DNA of 64,000 nt from Arthrobacter sp. 131MFCol6.1 (GCF_000374925.1 NZ_KB895544.1:124001-188000); one strand, 5' to 3'; counted from the stretch's first letter, positions 1 to 9,320 are shown. Numbers and translations: made by a program. The notes: generated from the sequence alone by a model not told the origin.

Positions 1-3000
1 CGCGGCGCGCATCTGGCGGTGTCGCTGGAACGGCTGGACGCACTGCTGCCCAAGCCCGCCCAGCGGATCGGGCTGTCGGCCACCGTGGAACCCAAGGAGC
101 TGGTGGCGCAGTTCCTCGCCGGTTCGGCGCCGGTGGAAATTGTCGCCCCACCGTCACGGAAGAACTGGGACCTGACCGTCTCCGTCCCGGTGGAGGACAT
201 GTCCGATCTCCAGGGTGCCGCCGGGGCCTTCGACTCCGGCCCGGCCTCCGGGCTGCAGCCCCAAGCCTCCATCTGGCCGCATGTGGAGGAAAAGATCGTG
301 GACCTGGTGCTCGCCAACCAGTCCACCATCGTGTTCGCGAACTCCCGCCGCCTCGCCGAACGGCTGACCGCCCGGCTCAACGAGATCTACGCCGAACGCC
401 AGCTCCTGGCGGCCGGCGGCGGCTGGACGGACGTTGGCGCCGGCGCCCCGGACTTCAACGCCGTGCCGCATGCCGTGTCGAGTCCAGTGCCTTCCGGCGT
501 CGGCGTGCCATCCGGCGGTGCTGCCGCGCAGCCCACATCCACCGCCACACCGGCCCACATGATGGCCCAGGCCGGGAGCACCGCCGGCGCCGATCCCGTG
601 CTGGCCCGCGCCCACCACGGCTCCGTGTCCAAGGACCAGCGCGCCCTGATCGAGGATGACCTGAAATCCGGGCGGCTGCGCTGCGTCGTGGCCACGTCCT
701 CACTCGAGCTTGGCATCGACATGGGTGCCGTGGACCTGGTGGTGCAGGTCGAGTCGCCGCCCTCGGTGGCCAGCGGCCTGCAGCGGGTGGGCCGTGCCGG
801 CCACCAGGTCGGCGAAATCTCCCAGGGCGTCCTGTTCCCGAAGCACCGGGCAGACCTCGTCCACACGGCCATCACCGTGGAGCGGATGCTCGCGGGCAAG
901 ATCGAGCGGCTCAGCGTGCCGGCCAACCCGCTGGACATCCTGGCCCAGCAGACCGTCGCCGCCACCGCCCTGGGCGCCATCGACGTGGAGGACTGGTTCA
1001 GCACGGTCCGGCGGTCGGCGCCGTTCGCCTCGCTCCCCCGCTCCGCGTTCGAGGCCACCCTGGACCTCCTGGCCGGACGGTACCCCTCGGACGAATTCGC
1101 CGAACTGCGCCCCCGGGTCATCTGGGACCGGAACGCCGGGACCATCGAGGGCAGGCCCGGCGCGCAGCGGCTCGCCGTCACTTCCGGCGGCACCATCCCG
1201 GACCGCGGGCTGTTCGGCGTCTACATCATCGGCACCGAAGTCGAGGGCACCGGCGGTGGCGGCTCTTCCGGCGGTGCAAGTGCGGACGGCAGGGCAGCCA
1301 GCCCGGCAGCCGCCGCGGCCAAGGGCGGGCGCCGGGTGGGCGAACTCGACGAGGAAATGGTCTATGAATCCCGGGTTGGCGACGTCTTCGCCCTCGGCGC
1401 CACCAGCTGGAAGATCGAGGACATCACGCACGACCGTGTCCTGGTCTCGCCGGCGTTCGGCCAGCCCGGCAAGCTCCCCTTCTGGAAGGGCGACTCCCTG
1501 GGCCGGCCGGTGGACCTGGGCCGCGCCCTCGGCGCGTTCATGCGCGAACTGGCGGCGTCCGACGTCGGGCCGGCAACCGAGCGGTGCAAGGCCAGCGGAC
1601 TGGACGACTACGCCGCGAACAACCTGATCCAGTACCTCGCCGAACAACGGCTCGCCACCGAGGTGGTCCCCAGCGACACCACCCTCGTGGTGGAGCGCTT
1701 CCACGACGAGCTCGGCGACTGGCGCGTGGTGCTGCACAGCCCCTTCGGCATGCCCGTGCACGCACCGTGGGCCCTGGCCGTGGGCCAGCGCCTGCAGCAG
1801 CGCTACGGGATGGACGGCTCGGCCATGGCCGCCGACGACGGCATCGTGCTGCGCGTGCCCATGATGGAGGATGAGCCGCCGGGCGCCGAGCTGTTCCTGT
1901 TTGACCCGGAGGAAATCGAGCAGATCGTGACGGCGGAGGTCGGCGGCAGCGCCTTGTTCGCCTCCCGGTTCCGCGAGTGCGCAGCCCGCGCGTTGCTGCT
2001 GCCCCGGCAGAATCCCGGCAAGCGGCAGCCCTTGTGGCAGCAGCGGCAGCGCTCGGCGCAGCTGCTGGATGTTGCCCGGAAGTACCCGACGTTCCCGATT
2101 GTCCTCGAGACGGTCCGCGAGTGCCTGCAGGATGTCTACGACCTGCCGGCGCTGAAGGACATCGCCGCGTCGGTGGAGCGCCGCGAGCTCAGGATCGTCC
2201 AGACCACCACCCAGCAGCCCTCCCCGTTCGCGAAGTCCCTGCTCTTCGGCTACGTGGCCCAGTTCCTCTACGAAGGCGACTCCCCGCTGGCGGAGCGCCG
2301 GGCCGCCGCCCTGGCCCTCGATTCCACCCTGCTCAATGAGCTCATGGGCCGCGTGGAGCTGCGCGAACTGCTGGACGTGAAGGTCATCGAGGCCACCGAG
2401 CGCGAACTGCAGCGGCTGGCCCGCGACCGCCAGGTGCGCGGGCTGGAAGGCGTCGCGGACCTCCTGCGCCTTCTGGGTCCGCTCGCGCCGGACGAGGTCG
2501 CCGCCCGCCTGGAGCCGGTGGCGGGCCCGGCCCAGGCAAGCGAAACCGCCGGGACCGCCGAGACCGCTGAGACCGACCAAGGGAGCCTGCCCGTCGAAAC
2601 CCCGGCGACGGAGGCCGACGCCGCCGCCCACCTCACTGCGTTGCAGCGGGCCAACCGGGCGATCAAGGTCAACATCGGCGGCATCGAACGGTTCGCGGCC
2701 GTCGAGGATGCCGCCCGGCTCCGGGATGCCCTCGGCGTACCGTTGCCCATGGGTGTGCCGCTGGCCTTCATCGAACCGGTCGCGGACCCCCTCGGCGACC
2801 TCGTCTCGCGCTACGCACGCACGCACGGGCCCTTCACCGCCGCCGAGGCCGCGGCGCGGCTGGGACTCGGCGTCGCCGTCGTCGGCACGGCACTGAAGCG
2901 GCTGGCCGCGGACGGCCGCGTGGTGGAAGGAGAGTTCCGCCCGCACGCTGCGCCACCGGCAGCCACGGCGGGCAGCCCGGCAGCCGGCGTTGAAGGACCC

Positions 3001-4542
3001 GGCGTTGAAGGATCCGGGGTTGAAGGACCCGGTCTTGAAGGACCCGGCGAGGAGGCGTTCCAGCCCGCTGTTTTGCCTGTCGTCCTGCCTGCGGCGGGCG
3101 TGAGCGAATGGTGCGACGCCGAGGTCCTCCGCAAGCTGCGCCGCCGCTCGCTCGCCGCGCTCCGCGCCGAAGTCGAGCCGGTGGACGCCGCCGCGTACGG
3201 CCGGTTCCTACCCGCCTGGCAGAACGTGCGGACCCCGGGCGGCCGCGGGCAGTCCGCGCTCCGCGGCCTGGACGGCATCATCACGGCCATCGACCAGCTC
3301 TCCGGCGTGCCCATTCCGGCCTCGGCATGGGAGCCGCTTGTCCTGGCCAGCCGCGTCTCCAATTACCAGCCGGCCATGCTGGACGAGCTCATGGCCGCCG
3401 GCGAGGTCCTCTGGTCCGGTGCCGGCTCGCTGCCCGGCAACGACGGCTGGGTGAGCCTGCACCTCGCCGATTCGGCCGAACTGACGCTGAACCCGTCCAT
3501 CGACTCCGAACCCGGCGACGCGCAGCGACGGCTCCTCGAGCACCTGCAGAACAACGGCGGCGGCTACTTCTTCCGGCAGCTGACCGAGGTTGCCGGTGGC
3601 ATGGATTCGGTGCTGAGCGACCAGGATGTGGTGGCCGCGCTCTGGGATCTCGCCTGGGCGGGCCGGATTACCGGCGACACGTTTGCCCCCGTCAGGGCCC
3701 TGATCGCCGGCGGCCACACCGCGCACCGGCAGGTGGGGCGCGCCCCGCGGGCCCGCGCGCCGCGGCTCAGCCGGCTCGGACGGGCGCACGGCACCGGCCT
3801 GCTCGGATCACCGGGACTCACCGGCGGCCGGTATGGATCCGTGACCGGCACCGCGCCCGCTCCCCCGCTCGCCGCGGGGCGCTGGTCCGCGCTGCCGGCC
3901 CCGGAGCTCGATCCCACCATCCATGCCCGGGCCACCGCGGAGCTGCTCCTGGACCGCTACGGCGTAGTCACCCGCGGCTCGGTCATGGCAGAAAACATCC
4001 TCGGCGGCTTCGGCCTCATGTACAAGGTCCTGGCCCGGCTCGAGGAAGCCGGACGCTGCCGCCGCGGCTACTTCATCGAACACCTCGGCGCGGCGCAGTT
4101 CGCCGTCCCGGCCACGGTGGACCGGCTGCGGTCCTACGTCGAGGACGCCGAGCTGCACAAGGCCGAGCCGGTGGCCCTGGCCCTCGCCGCCACCGACCCT
4201 GCCAACCCGTACGGCGCCGCGCTGCCGTGGCCTGCGCTCAACGTCGACGCCGGCACCGGCCACCGCCCGGGCCGGAAGGCCGGGGCCCTCGTGGTCCTGG
4301 TCGACGGCGCCCTGGCGCTGTACGTCGAGCGCGGCGGCAAGACCCTGCTCGCTTTCAGCGACGACCCCGAAATCCTGGCCGCGGCCGGTTCGGCCCTGGT
4401 GGGCGTGGTGACCCGCGGCGCGGTGGACAAACTGATCATGGAAAAGGTCAACGGCCACGGCATCCTGGACACCCCGGTGGCGGCCGCCCTCGCCCAGGCC
4501 GGAGCCTATTCCACTCCAAAGGGACTGAGGATCCGTGCCTGA
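1..4542 (+). CDS. lhr: Lhr-family ATP-dependent helicase (5' end outside window)
   Basis: Large superfamily-2 DNA helicase of the Lhr type, linked to DNA repair in actinobacteria. The frame is open to base 1 and reads RGAHLAVSLERLDALLP, a conserved Lhr stretch, so the GTG at 19 is not the real start; the Walker A and DExH motifs lie outside the window. Visible helicase motifs are III (GLSATV), IV (STIVFANSRRLAERL), V (ATSSLELGIDMG) and VI (QRVGRAGH). The long remainder fits the winged-helix and C-terminal domains of the family. About 1,513 residues are visible, already the length of the whole mycobacterial protein, partly because of low-complexity Ala/Gly/Pro insertions between motifs IV and V, near residue 420, and at 2986-3045 (four 15-base repeats). 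The stop overlaps the nei start by 8 bases, so the two genes are probably translationally coupled. Confidence 0.93.
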   Translation, partial: RGAHLAVSLERLDALLPKPAQRIGLSATVEPKELVAQFLAGSAPVEIVAPPSRKNWDLTVSVPVEDMSDLQGAAGAFDSGPASGLQPQASIWPHVEEKIVDLVLANQSTIVFANSRRLAERLTARLNEIYAERQLLAAGGGWTDVGAGAPDFNAVPHAVSSPVPSGVGVPSGGAAAQPTSTATPAHMMAQAGSTAGADPVLARAHHGSVSKDQRALIEDDLKSGRLRCVVATSSLELGIDMGAVDLVVQVESPPSVASGLQRVGRAGHQVGEISQGVLFPKHRADLVHTAITVERMLAGKIERLSVPANPLDILAQQTVAATALGAIDVEDWFSTVRRSAPFASLPRSAFEATLDLLAGRYPSDEFAELRPRVIWDRNAGTIEGRPGAQRLAVTSGGTIPDRGLFGVYIIGTEVEGTGGGGSSGGASADGRAASPAAAAAKGGRRVGELDEEMVYESRVGDVFALGATSWKIEDITHDRVLVSPAFGQPGKLPFWKGDSLGRPVDLGRALGAFMRELAASDVGPATERCKASGLDDYAANNLIQYLAEQRLATEVVPSDTTLVVERFHDELGDWRVVLHSPFGMPVHAPWALAVGQRLQQRYGMDGSAMAADDGIVLRVPMMEDEPPGAELFLFDPEEIEQIVTAEVGGSALFASRFRECAARALLLPRQNPGKRQPLWQQRQRSAQLLDVARKYPTFPIVLETVRECLQDVYDLPALKDIAASVERRELRIVQTTTQQPSPFAKSLLFGYVAQFLYEGDSPLAERRAAALALDSTLLNELMGRVELRELLDVKVIEATERELQRLARDRQVRGLEGVADLLRLLGPLAPDEVAARLEPVAGPAQASETAGTAETAETDQGSLPVETPATEADAAAHLTALQRANRAIKVNIGGIERFAAVEDAARLRDALGVPLPMGVPLAFIEPVADPLGDLVSRYARTHGPFTAAEAAARLGLGVAVVGTALKRLAADGRVVEGEFRPHAAPPAATAGSPAAGVEGPGVEGSGVEGPGLEGPGEEAFQPAVLPVVLPAAGVSEWCDAEVLRKLRRRSLAALRAEVEPVDAAAYGRFLPAWQNVRTPGGRGQSALRGLDGIITAIDQLSGVPIPASAWEPLVLASRVSNYQPAMLDELMAAGEVLWSGAGSLPGNDGWVSLHLADSAELTLNPSIDSEPGDAQRRLLEHLQNNGGGYFFRQLTEVAGGMDSVLSDQDVVAALWDLAWAGRITGDTFAPVRALIAGGHTAHRQVGRAPRARAPRLSRLGRAHGTGLLGSPGLTGGRYGSVTGTAPAPPLAAGRWSALPAPELDPTIHARATAELLLDRYGVVTRGSVMAENILGGFGLMYKVLARLEEAGRCRRGYFIEHLGAAQFAVPATVDRLRSYVEDAELHKAEPVALALAATDPANPYGAALPWPALNVDAGTGHRPGRKAGALVVLVDGALALYVERGGKTLLAFSDDPEILAAAGSALVGVVTRGAVDKLIMEKVNGHGILDTPVAAALAQAGAYSTPKGLRIRA
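2986..3045 (+). repeat. Four 15-bp tandem repeats inside lhr
   Basis: Four in-frame copies of a unit close to GGCGTTGAAGGACCC encode four Gly-(Val/Leu)-Glu-Gly-(Pro/Ser) repeats. They sit in a low-complexity linker of the C-terminal half of Lhr and are a likely site of length variation between strains. Confidence 0.9.
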
Positions 4543-5401
4543 GGGCGATTCGGTCTTCCGCGCCGCCGCACAGCTGCACGCAGCACTGGCCGGGAAGGAA
4601 CTGGTCTCGTCCGACTTCCGGGTCCCGCGCTTCGCCACCCTGAAGCTCGGCGGCTGGACCGTGGCCGAGGTGGTGCCCCGCGGCAAACACCTGCTGATGC
4701 GCGTCCAGGGCCCGACGCCCAGAGACCGGCTCACCATCCATTCGCACCTGAAGATGGAGGGCAGCTGGCAGGTCTACCCGCCCGGGGGCCGCTGGCGGAA
4801 GCCCGGCTTCACGGCCCGCTGTGTGCTGCGCACCGCCACGGCCGACGCCGTCGGGTTCTCCCTGGGCATCCTTGAGGTGGTCCGCACCGACCAGGAAGAC
4901 ACCATTGTGGGGCACCTCGGCCCGGACCTGCTGGGCCCGGACTGGGATGCTGCCGAGGCCGAACGCCGGCTGCTCGCGGCCCCGGACGTTCCGATCGGCG
5001 TGGCCCTGCTGGACCAGAGCAAGCTGGCGGGCATCGGAAACATCTACCGGTGCGAGGCCTGCTTCCTCGCGGGGGTCCATCCGGCGTCGCCCGTCTCGGC
5101 GGTGCAGGATCTGGCCGCCATCATCACCGACGCCCAGGTCCTGCTCTCCGCCAACCTCGGGCCGGGCCGCCGGACCACCGTGCTCAACGCGCGCGGCGTG
5201 CCGGTGGGCCGCACCGCCGGGCGCCCCGGTTACTGGGTTTACCGCCGCGAGCACCAGCCGTGCCTCAAATGCGGCACCCCGATCCGCCGCGGCGTCCTTG
5301 GCAAGGACAACGGCGCCGGCACCTTCACCGAGGAACGGGACATCTACTACTGCCCCGCCTGCCAGCCCCTGCTGGGCCCGGGAACAGAAGGCGCCCGCTG
5401 A
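4535..5401 (+). CDS. nei: Fpg/Nei family DNA glycosylase (endonuclease VIII-like)
   Basis: Bifunctional DNA glycosylase/AP lyase that excises oxidised bases. The 288-residue protein starts MPEGDS; after Met removal the N-terminal Pro (nucleophile) and the next Glu are the catalytic residues of this family. A helix-two-turn-helix with GIGNIYRCEACF follows, and the C-terminus has a C-x2-C ... C-x2-C zinc finger (CLKCGTP ... YYCPACQ). The GTG start overlaps the lhr stop by 8 bases and has GGACTGAGG just upstream as a ribosome site. An lhr-nei pair also occurs in Mycobacterium, so the arrangement is conserved and suggests that helicase and glycosylase act in one repair route. The gene runs convergent with yczE, with only 15 bases between stops. 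Confidence 0.93.
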   Translation: MPEGDSVFRAAAQLHAALAGKELVSSDFRVPRFATLKLGGWTVAEVVPRGKHLLMRVQGPTPRDRLTIHSHLKMEGSWQVYPPGGRWRKPGFTARCVLRTATADAVGFSLGILEVVRTDQEDTIVGHLGPDLLGPDWDAAEAERRLLAAPDVPIGVALLDQSKLAGIGNIYRCEACFLAGVHPASPVSAVQDLAAIITDAQVLLSANLGPGRRTTVLNARGVPVGRTAGRPGYWVYRREHQPCLKCGTPIRRGVLGKDNGAGTFTEERDIYYCPACQPLLGPGTEGAR

Positions 5402-5416
5402 CGGGGCCCGCTGGAA

Positions 5417-6100
5417 TCAATCGGCCGGGCCGCTGGCCGCCGCCGCAGGGACGGCCGTCCGGGCAACGGCGGCTTCCGTTGCAGTTCCGGCCGCTTCGCT
5501 TCCGGCCGCCGGGACGGGACGCGCTTCCGGAACGGTGAACCGCGGCAGCAGCAACTGCACCAGGGGGCCGATGGCCAGCGCGTAGAGCACCGTGCCCACA
5601 CCGACCGAGCCGCCCAGCAGCCAGCCCGCGCCAAGGACCACCACTTCAATGCCGGTGCGGCAGACCCGGACCGGCCAGCCCGTCCGCCGGGCGAGGCCCG
5701 TCATGAGCCCGTCCCGTGCACCGGGGCCCAGGCGGGCGCCGATGTAGCAGGCGGAGGCGACGCCGTTGAGCAGCACGGCCCCGACGAGCAGGCCGATCTG
5801 GCCACCAAGATGCGAAAACCGTGGAATCAGGGCCAGCCCGACGTCCGCGAAGACCCCCACCAGCACCGCGTTGCACAGGGTTCCAACGCCGGGCCACTGC
5901 CGGAGCGGGATCCACAGCAGCAGCACCAGGAAGCTGACCACAACCACCACCGTACCGAGGCTGAGCCCGGTCCTGGCCGCCAGCCCCTGATGGAGCACGT
6001 CCCACGGCGCCGTGCCGAGGCTGGCACGGATGACCATGGCGAGGGAGATGCCGTACAGGGCGAGGCCGATCAGGAGCTGGAGGAGTCTGCGGGTCAACAT
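5417..6100 (-). CDS. yczE: YczE/YitT-type integral membrane protein
   Basis: Membrane protein of about 227 residues with several hydrophobic helices and the family signature RASLGTAPWDVLHQGL near the N-terminus. Its transport substrate is not known. The open frame extends to a TTG at 6133, but I chose the ATG at 6098-6100: a GGAGG lies nine bases upstream, while the upstream ATG at 6107-6109 directly abuts that GGAGG. The gene is divergent from a MocR-type regulator, the arrangement known for Bacillus yczE/yczR, so that regulator probably controls it through the repeats between the genes. Pro/Ala-rich C-terminal tail. Confidence 0.85.
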   Translation of the reverse strand: MLTRRLLQLLIGLALYGISLAMVIRASLGTAPWDVLHQGLAARTGLSLGTVVVVVSFLVLLLWIPLRQWPGVGTLCNAVLVGVFADVGLALIPRFSHLGGQIGLLVGAVLLNGVASACYIGARLGPGARDGLMTGLARRTGWPVRVCRTGIEVVVLGAGWLLGGSVGVGTVLYALAIGPLVQLLLPRFTVPEARPVPAAGSEAAGTATEAAVARTAVPAAAASGPAD

Positions 6101-6120
6101 GGTCTCCATCCTCCACGAAA

Positions 6121-6159
6121 ACTGGCCTTGCAATCCATAGCCAGTTTGAAATACTGGCT
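6121..6159. promoter_or_regulatory. Putative MocR (YczR) operator, three ACTGGC half-sites
   Basis: Three copies of one half-site lie in the yczE/yczR divergent region: ACTGGC at 6121-6126, the inverse AGCCAGT at 6139-6145 and ACTGGCT at 6153-6159. The last two form a perfect 7-base inverted repeat. The first and third are direct repeats 32 bases apart, about three helical turns, the spacing expected for a dimeric MocR regulator. The sites cover the candidate -35 TTGCAA (6128-6133) and -10 AATACT (6150-6155) of yczR. Confidence 0.7.
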
Positions 6160-6161
6160 CT

Positions 6162-7727
6162 ATGTCCGTCTCATTGACTCCGGGGTCGCTGGCCCGCCTG
6201 CTGGGCGAGTGGAACGTCGGCGCCGCCCCCGCCTACCGCGAGCTGGCCGACGTCGTCCGCCTGCTCATCCTCGACGGCCGCGTCGGGCTCGACGTCGCCC
6301 TGCCGAGCGAGCGCTCGCTGGCGGCGGCCCTTGGCATCAGCCGCACTACGGTGACAGCGGCCTACGCCCTGCTGCGCGAGCAGGGTTTCCTCAGCAGCGG
6401 CCAGGGCAGCCGGAGCCGGAGCTGCATCCCGAGCCAGGGGCCGGTGCATGCCGGCGGCCTCGACGGCGCCCTGCGGCTGAGTGGCGCGCCCGGACTGGCC
6501 GTCCCGGACGGGATCCTGGACCTGGCCTACGCCTCGCTGCCCGCCAGCGGCGAAGTGGTGCACCGGGCCTTTGCCGCGGCCCTGACCGAATTGCCGGCCC
6601 TGCTGCCGGGCTTTGGCTACGACGCCCTGGGCGTGGGCCCGCTCCGGGAAGCCATTGCGGCCCGGTACACCGCCGCCGGGGTCCCGACCACGGCCGCACA
6701 GATCCTGGTCACCTCCGGCGCCCAGCATGCGCTGAACATTGTGCTCCGCACGTTGGCCGGGCGGTCCGGGACCAAGGTGCTGGTGGAACATCCGAGCTAC
6801 CCGAATGCCCTCGACGCGATCCGGGCCGCGAGCTGCCGCCCGGTCCCGGTGGCCATGCCTGCCGCAACCGCCATCGGCGCACGCCCCAGCGGCAGAGTCC
6901 ACGGCGGCCGGGTCCACAGCGCAGGCGGCAACGGCCCTGCCCACAATGGCGCAGGCGGCTGGGACCTCGAGGCCATGGAAACGGCGCTCCTCCAGCAGCG
7001 GCCCGCGATGGCCTACGTGGTGCCGGACTTCCACAACCCCACCGGCCGGCTGATGCCCGATTCCCAGCGGCGCCGGCTCGTGAAGGCGGCCGCGGCGTCG
7101 GGCACTGTGCTGGTGGTGGACGAGACGCTGCGGGAGTTGAACCTCGACGGCGGCGCCTCGACCCCCATGGCAGCTTTCAGCCCGGCGGTGGTCTCCCTCG
7201 GGTCCCTCAGCAAGTCGCACTGGGCAGGGCTGCGCACCGGCTGGATCCGCGCCAGCGAGCCCCTCATCCAGCGCTTCGCCGCTGCCCGCACCACCCTGGA
7301 CCTGGGCGGGCCGGTGGTGGAACAGCTCGCCGCGGCACATCTGGTCAATGCCATGACGGAGCCGCTCCCCGCTCGGCTGGCCGCGCTGCGCGCGAACCGG
7401 GACGTACTGGTGGAACTGATGCGGACGCACCTGCCGGGCTGGGAGCCCGAATGGCCCGACGGCGGCCTGTCCGTCTGGTGCCGACTCCCGGCGCCGATCA
7501 GCACGGCACTGGCAGTAGTGGCCCCCGACGTCGGGATCCGCCTCGCCGCGGGGCCACGGTTCGGCGTCGGCGGCGCGTTTGAGCAGTACTTGAGGTTGCC
7601 GTTCACCCTGCCCCCGGAGCAGCTGGAGACGGCCGTACTGGCATTGCGTTCGGCGCAGGACCGGCTGGAGGCCGCGCCGCAGCTTCGCCGCAACCTGTCG
7701 GCCCCGCCGGCCGCGGCCATCGCCTGA
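6162..7727 (+). CDS. yczR: MocR/PdxR-family regulator with GntR HTH and aminotransferase fold
   Basis: 521-residue transcription factor with an N-terminal GntR-type winged helix (about residues 20-90, with LPSERSLAAALGISRTTV) joined to a PLP-binding class I aminotransferase-like domain. The PLP lysine is probably in LGSLSKSHWAGLRTGW. A Gly/His/Ala-rich insertion lies near residues 245-265. AATACT ends exactly six bases before the ATG and TTGCAA lies 16 bases further upstream, so the mRNA is probably leaderless. The divergent neighbour is yczE, which names the subgroup. It likely senses a PLP-related compound and controls yczE and itself; the ligand is not deducible. Confidence 0.87.
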   Translation: MSVSLTPGSLARLLGEWNVGAAPAYRELADVVRLLILDGRVGLDVALPSERSLAAALGISRTTVTAAYALLREQGFLSSGQGSRSRSCIPSQGPVHAGGLDGALRLSGAPGLAVPDGILDLAYASLPASGEVVHRAFAAALTELPALLPGFGYDALGVGPLREAIAARYTAAGVPTTAAQILVTSGAQHALNIVLRTLAGRSGTKVLVEHPSYPNALDAIRAASCRPVPVAMPAATAIGARPSGRVHGGRVHSAGGNGPAHNGAGGWDLEAMETALLQQRPAMAYVVPDFHNPTGRLMPDSQRRRLVKAAAASGTVLVVDETLRELNLDGGASTPMAAFSPAVVSLGSLSKSHWAGLRTGWIRASEPLIQRFAAARTTLDLGGPVVEQLAAAHLVNAMTEPLPARLAALRANRDVLVELMRTHLPGWEPEWPDGGLSVWCRLPAPISTALAVVAPDVGIRLAAGPRFGVGGAFEQYLRLPFTLPPEQLETAVLALRSAQDRLEAAPQLRRNLSAPPAAAIA

Positions 7728-7750
7728 GACTGGGCGCCCGCGAGCCCGAC

Positions 7751-7869
7751 CTGCGACACGCATGTGCCCTTGCGACGCGCAACGTTTCCTGCGACGCGCA
7801 TGTGCCCTGGCGACGCCCGGATTCGGGTGTCGCCAGGGCGCATGCGCGTCGCCAGACGGGATCCGCGTC
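7751..7869. repeat. Intergenic repeat cluster with a long hairpin (GCGACGCGCATG type)
   Basis: Three near-direct copies of TGCGACRCGCATGTGCCC or a variant precede an inverted repeat at 7791-7852. Its arms are 29 bases long, with two mismatches that would still pair as G-U in RNA, and a 4-base loop. It lies between convergent yczR and the SRPBCC gene and could terminate transcription from both sides. The core differs from the TTCGCCGGAA family found elsewhere in the window, though the layout of outer and inner half-sites is similar. Confidence 0.85.
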
Positions 7870-7876
7870 GCAGCGC

Positions 7877-8569
7877 CTAGGCGTAGGCCTTCGCCAGGAA
7901 GCCTGACCACGCCTGGGCCGTCGCCCCGGCGTCCCCGCTGCCGCTGAAGTCGTGCACGGTCATGCCCACGGGCGCGCCAAAGGCGTTGCGCCCGAAGAAG
8001 CGGTACATCGTGTCCGCGGTCCGCAGGCCGAGGAAGTTCTCGTTGGCGAAGTCGACCTCGCCGGTGAGCGGCCCGACGCCGTCGAGCTCCAGCTCCACCG
8101 TCTCCCCCTGGGCGGCAGTGTCGACGCCAAGCGCCCTCTTCAGCCGGTTGAAGCCGTCCGGGGTCTGCGAAGCGGCGGGTGCCTGGATGTCCGTGAAGAC
8201 CACGGGCTTGCCGTCGAAGTACTTCAGGTACTGGCCCAGGGTGTGCAGATAGAACGCCGTGTGCTTGCTGGCGCCGTCATACTGTTCATCCCAGTTGTCC
8301 GCAAAGATGCCGCTGTGCACATAGTGCAGCCGGGCCCGGCCGCCGTCGAGCGGTTCCAGGACGTGCTCCAGCTGGTTGAACCAGCCGTCCGGACCGTCCA
8401 TCCGGGACACCAGGTGGGTGGGGTATTCGTCCACGGTCCTGACCGCCGGCCATTGGTCCGTGGGGAACATCCAGGCCGGGGTGTCCTTGGTGACGGCCTC
8501 CCATACCCGTTCCGGGGTGCCGGGCAGTTCGGTGTCGTAGACGATTTCAAATTTCCGTTGGTCAGTCAT
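7877..8569 (-). CDS. SRPBCC-domain (AHSA1-like) protein
   Basis: 230-residue protein with the START/Bet v1-like fold of the AHSA1 group, seen in the N-terminal pattern FEIVYDTELPGTPERVWEAVT and the following WFNQLEHVLEPLDGGRARLHY. These proteins bind small hydrophobic ligands; no specific activity can be assigned. It overlaps the upstream ArsR-family gene by 8 bases and is clearly its operon partner. ArsR-SRPBCC pairs are common in actinobacteria, with the regulator controlling both genes. No signal peptide, so cytoplasmic. Confidence 0.8.
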   Translation of the reverse strand: MTDQRKFEIVYDTELPGTPERVWEAVTKDTPAWMFPTDQWPAVRTVDEYPTHLVSRMDGPDGWFNQLEHVLEPLDGGRARLHYVHSGIFADNWDEQYDGASKHTAFYLHTLGQYLKYFDGKPVVFTDIQAPAASQTPDGFNRLKRALGVDTAAQGETVELELDGVGPLTGEVDFANENFLGLRTADTMYRFFGRNAFGAPVGMTVHDFSGSGDAGATAQAWSGFLAKAYA

Positions 8570-9314
8570 TGTCCTGCTCCTTGGCTTGTCGGTTTGTTTG
8601 TGGGCTTGTTTGTGGGTTTGTTGGCGGGCTGGCTGTTTGTGGGTCTGCGTGCGCTTCCTTGCGTTGCGGCGCCTTCAGCGACGGGTGCAGCGCGACGACC
8701 AGCCGGTGCTTGCGTCCCTCCGGCCGGCGACCGTGCGGCGCCCCCGGCGAATCTGCCGGGGAACCAGCCGGAGAACTTGCCGGGAGGTCGGGTCCGCCGT
8801 CGTGGTACTTGTCCACGAGCCGGGTCACGGCGACGCCGAGCTCCTCGGCGAAGGCTGCCCGGTCCGCCGCTGAACGGAAGGTGATCTCGCCGTCGATGGC
8901 AAACGTGGCGAGTTTCTGCCTTGCCGCTGCCGCCCCGGCGATCAGCTGCCCCATCTCCTGGACCATGCGGGCGGCGAGCGCCAGCAGCCAGAAGGCGGAA
9001 AAGCGGTCCGAGAACCGGTGCGGGTCCGGCGCCACCGAGGCCAGCGCCGCCGGCGAAATCAGGTACGACGCCGCCGTCGCCTGCAGGATGCGTTCGGTCA
9101 CGTTGCCGCGCCGCCGCTCCTCGACGAGCTCGACGAGCCCATGCCGTTCGAGTGCTTTGAGGTGGTAGTTCACCTTTTGCCGCGGCAGGCCCACCTTCGC
9201 GGCGAGCTGCGTTGCGGAGCCGGGCTCGGCCAACTCGCGCAGGATCCGCGTCCGGATCGGATCCAGCGAGGCCTCAGCTGCGGCCGGATCCTCAATCACT
9301 CCGATGTCCAACAT
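8562..9314 (-). CDS. ArsR-family winged-helix regulator
   Basis: 250-residue regulator. Residues about 15-75 form an ArsR-type winged helix (LDPIRTRILRELAEPGSATQLAAKVGLPRQKVNYHLKALE). No clear metal-binding CxC pair is visible, so the signal is probably not a metal. The last 25 or so residues are a Pro/Gln/Thr-rich repeat tail encoded by a T/G-rich tract and look disordered. The promoter is clear: TTGACA (minus strand, 9345-9350), an 18-base spacer, CAGACT (9321-9326), then six bases to the ATG, so the transcript is probably leaderless. An inverted repeat in the spacer suggests autorepression. Confidence 0.85.
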   Translation of the reverse strand: MLDIGVIEDPAAAEASLDPIRTRILRELAEPGSATQLAAKVGLPRQKVNYHLKALERHGLVELVEERRRGNVTERILQATAASYLISPAALASVAPDPHRFSDRFSAFWLLALAARMVQEMGQLIAGAAAARQKLATFAIDGEITFRSAADRAAFAEELGVAVTRLVDKYHDGGPDLPASSPAGSPADSPGAPHGRRPEGRKHRLVVALHPSLKAPQRKEAHADPQTASPPTNPQTSPQTNRQAKEQDND

Positions 9315-9320
9315 GCTTCA

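Noticed and set aside
700..2946. 748-codon open frame on the minus strand inside lhr
   Set aside because: Shadow frame of a very GC-rich gene; no family similarity, composition dominated by Arg/Gly/Ala/His, and lhr is clearly coding on the other strand.
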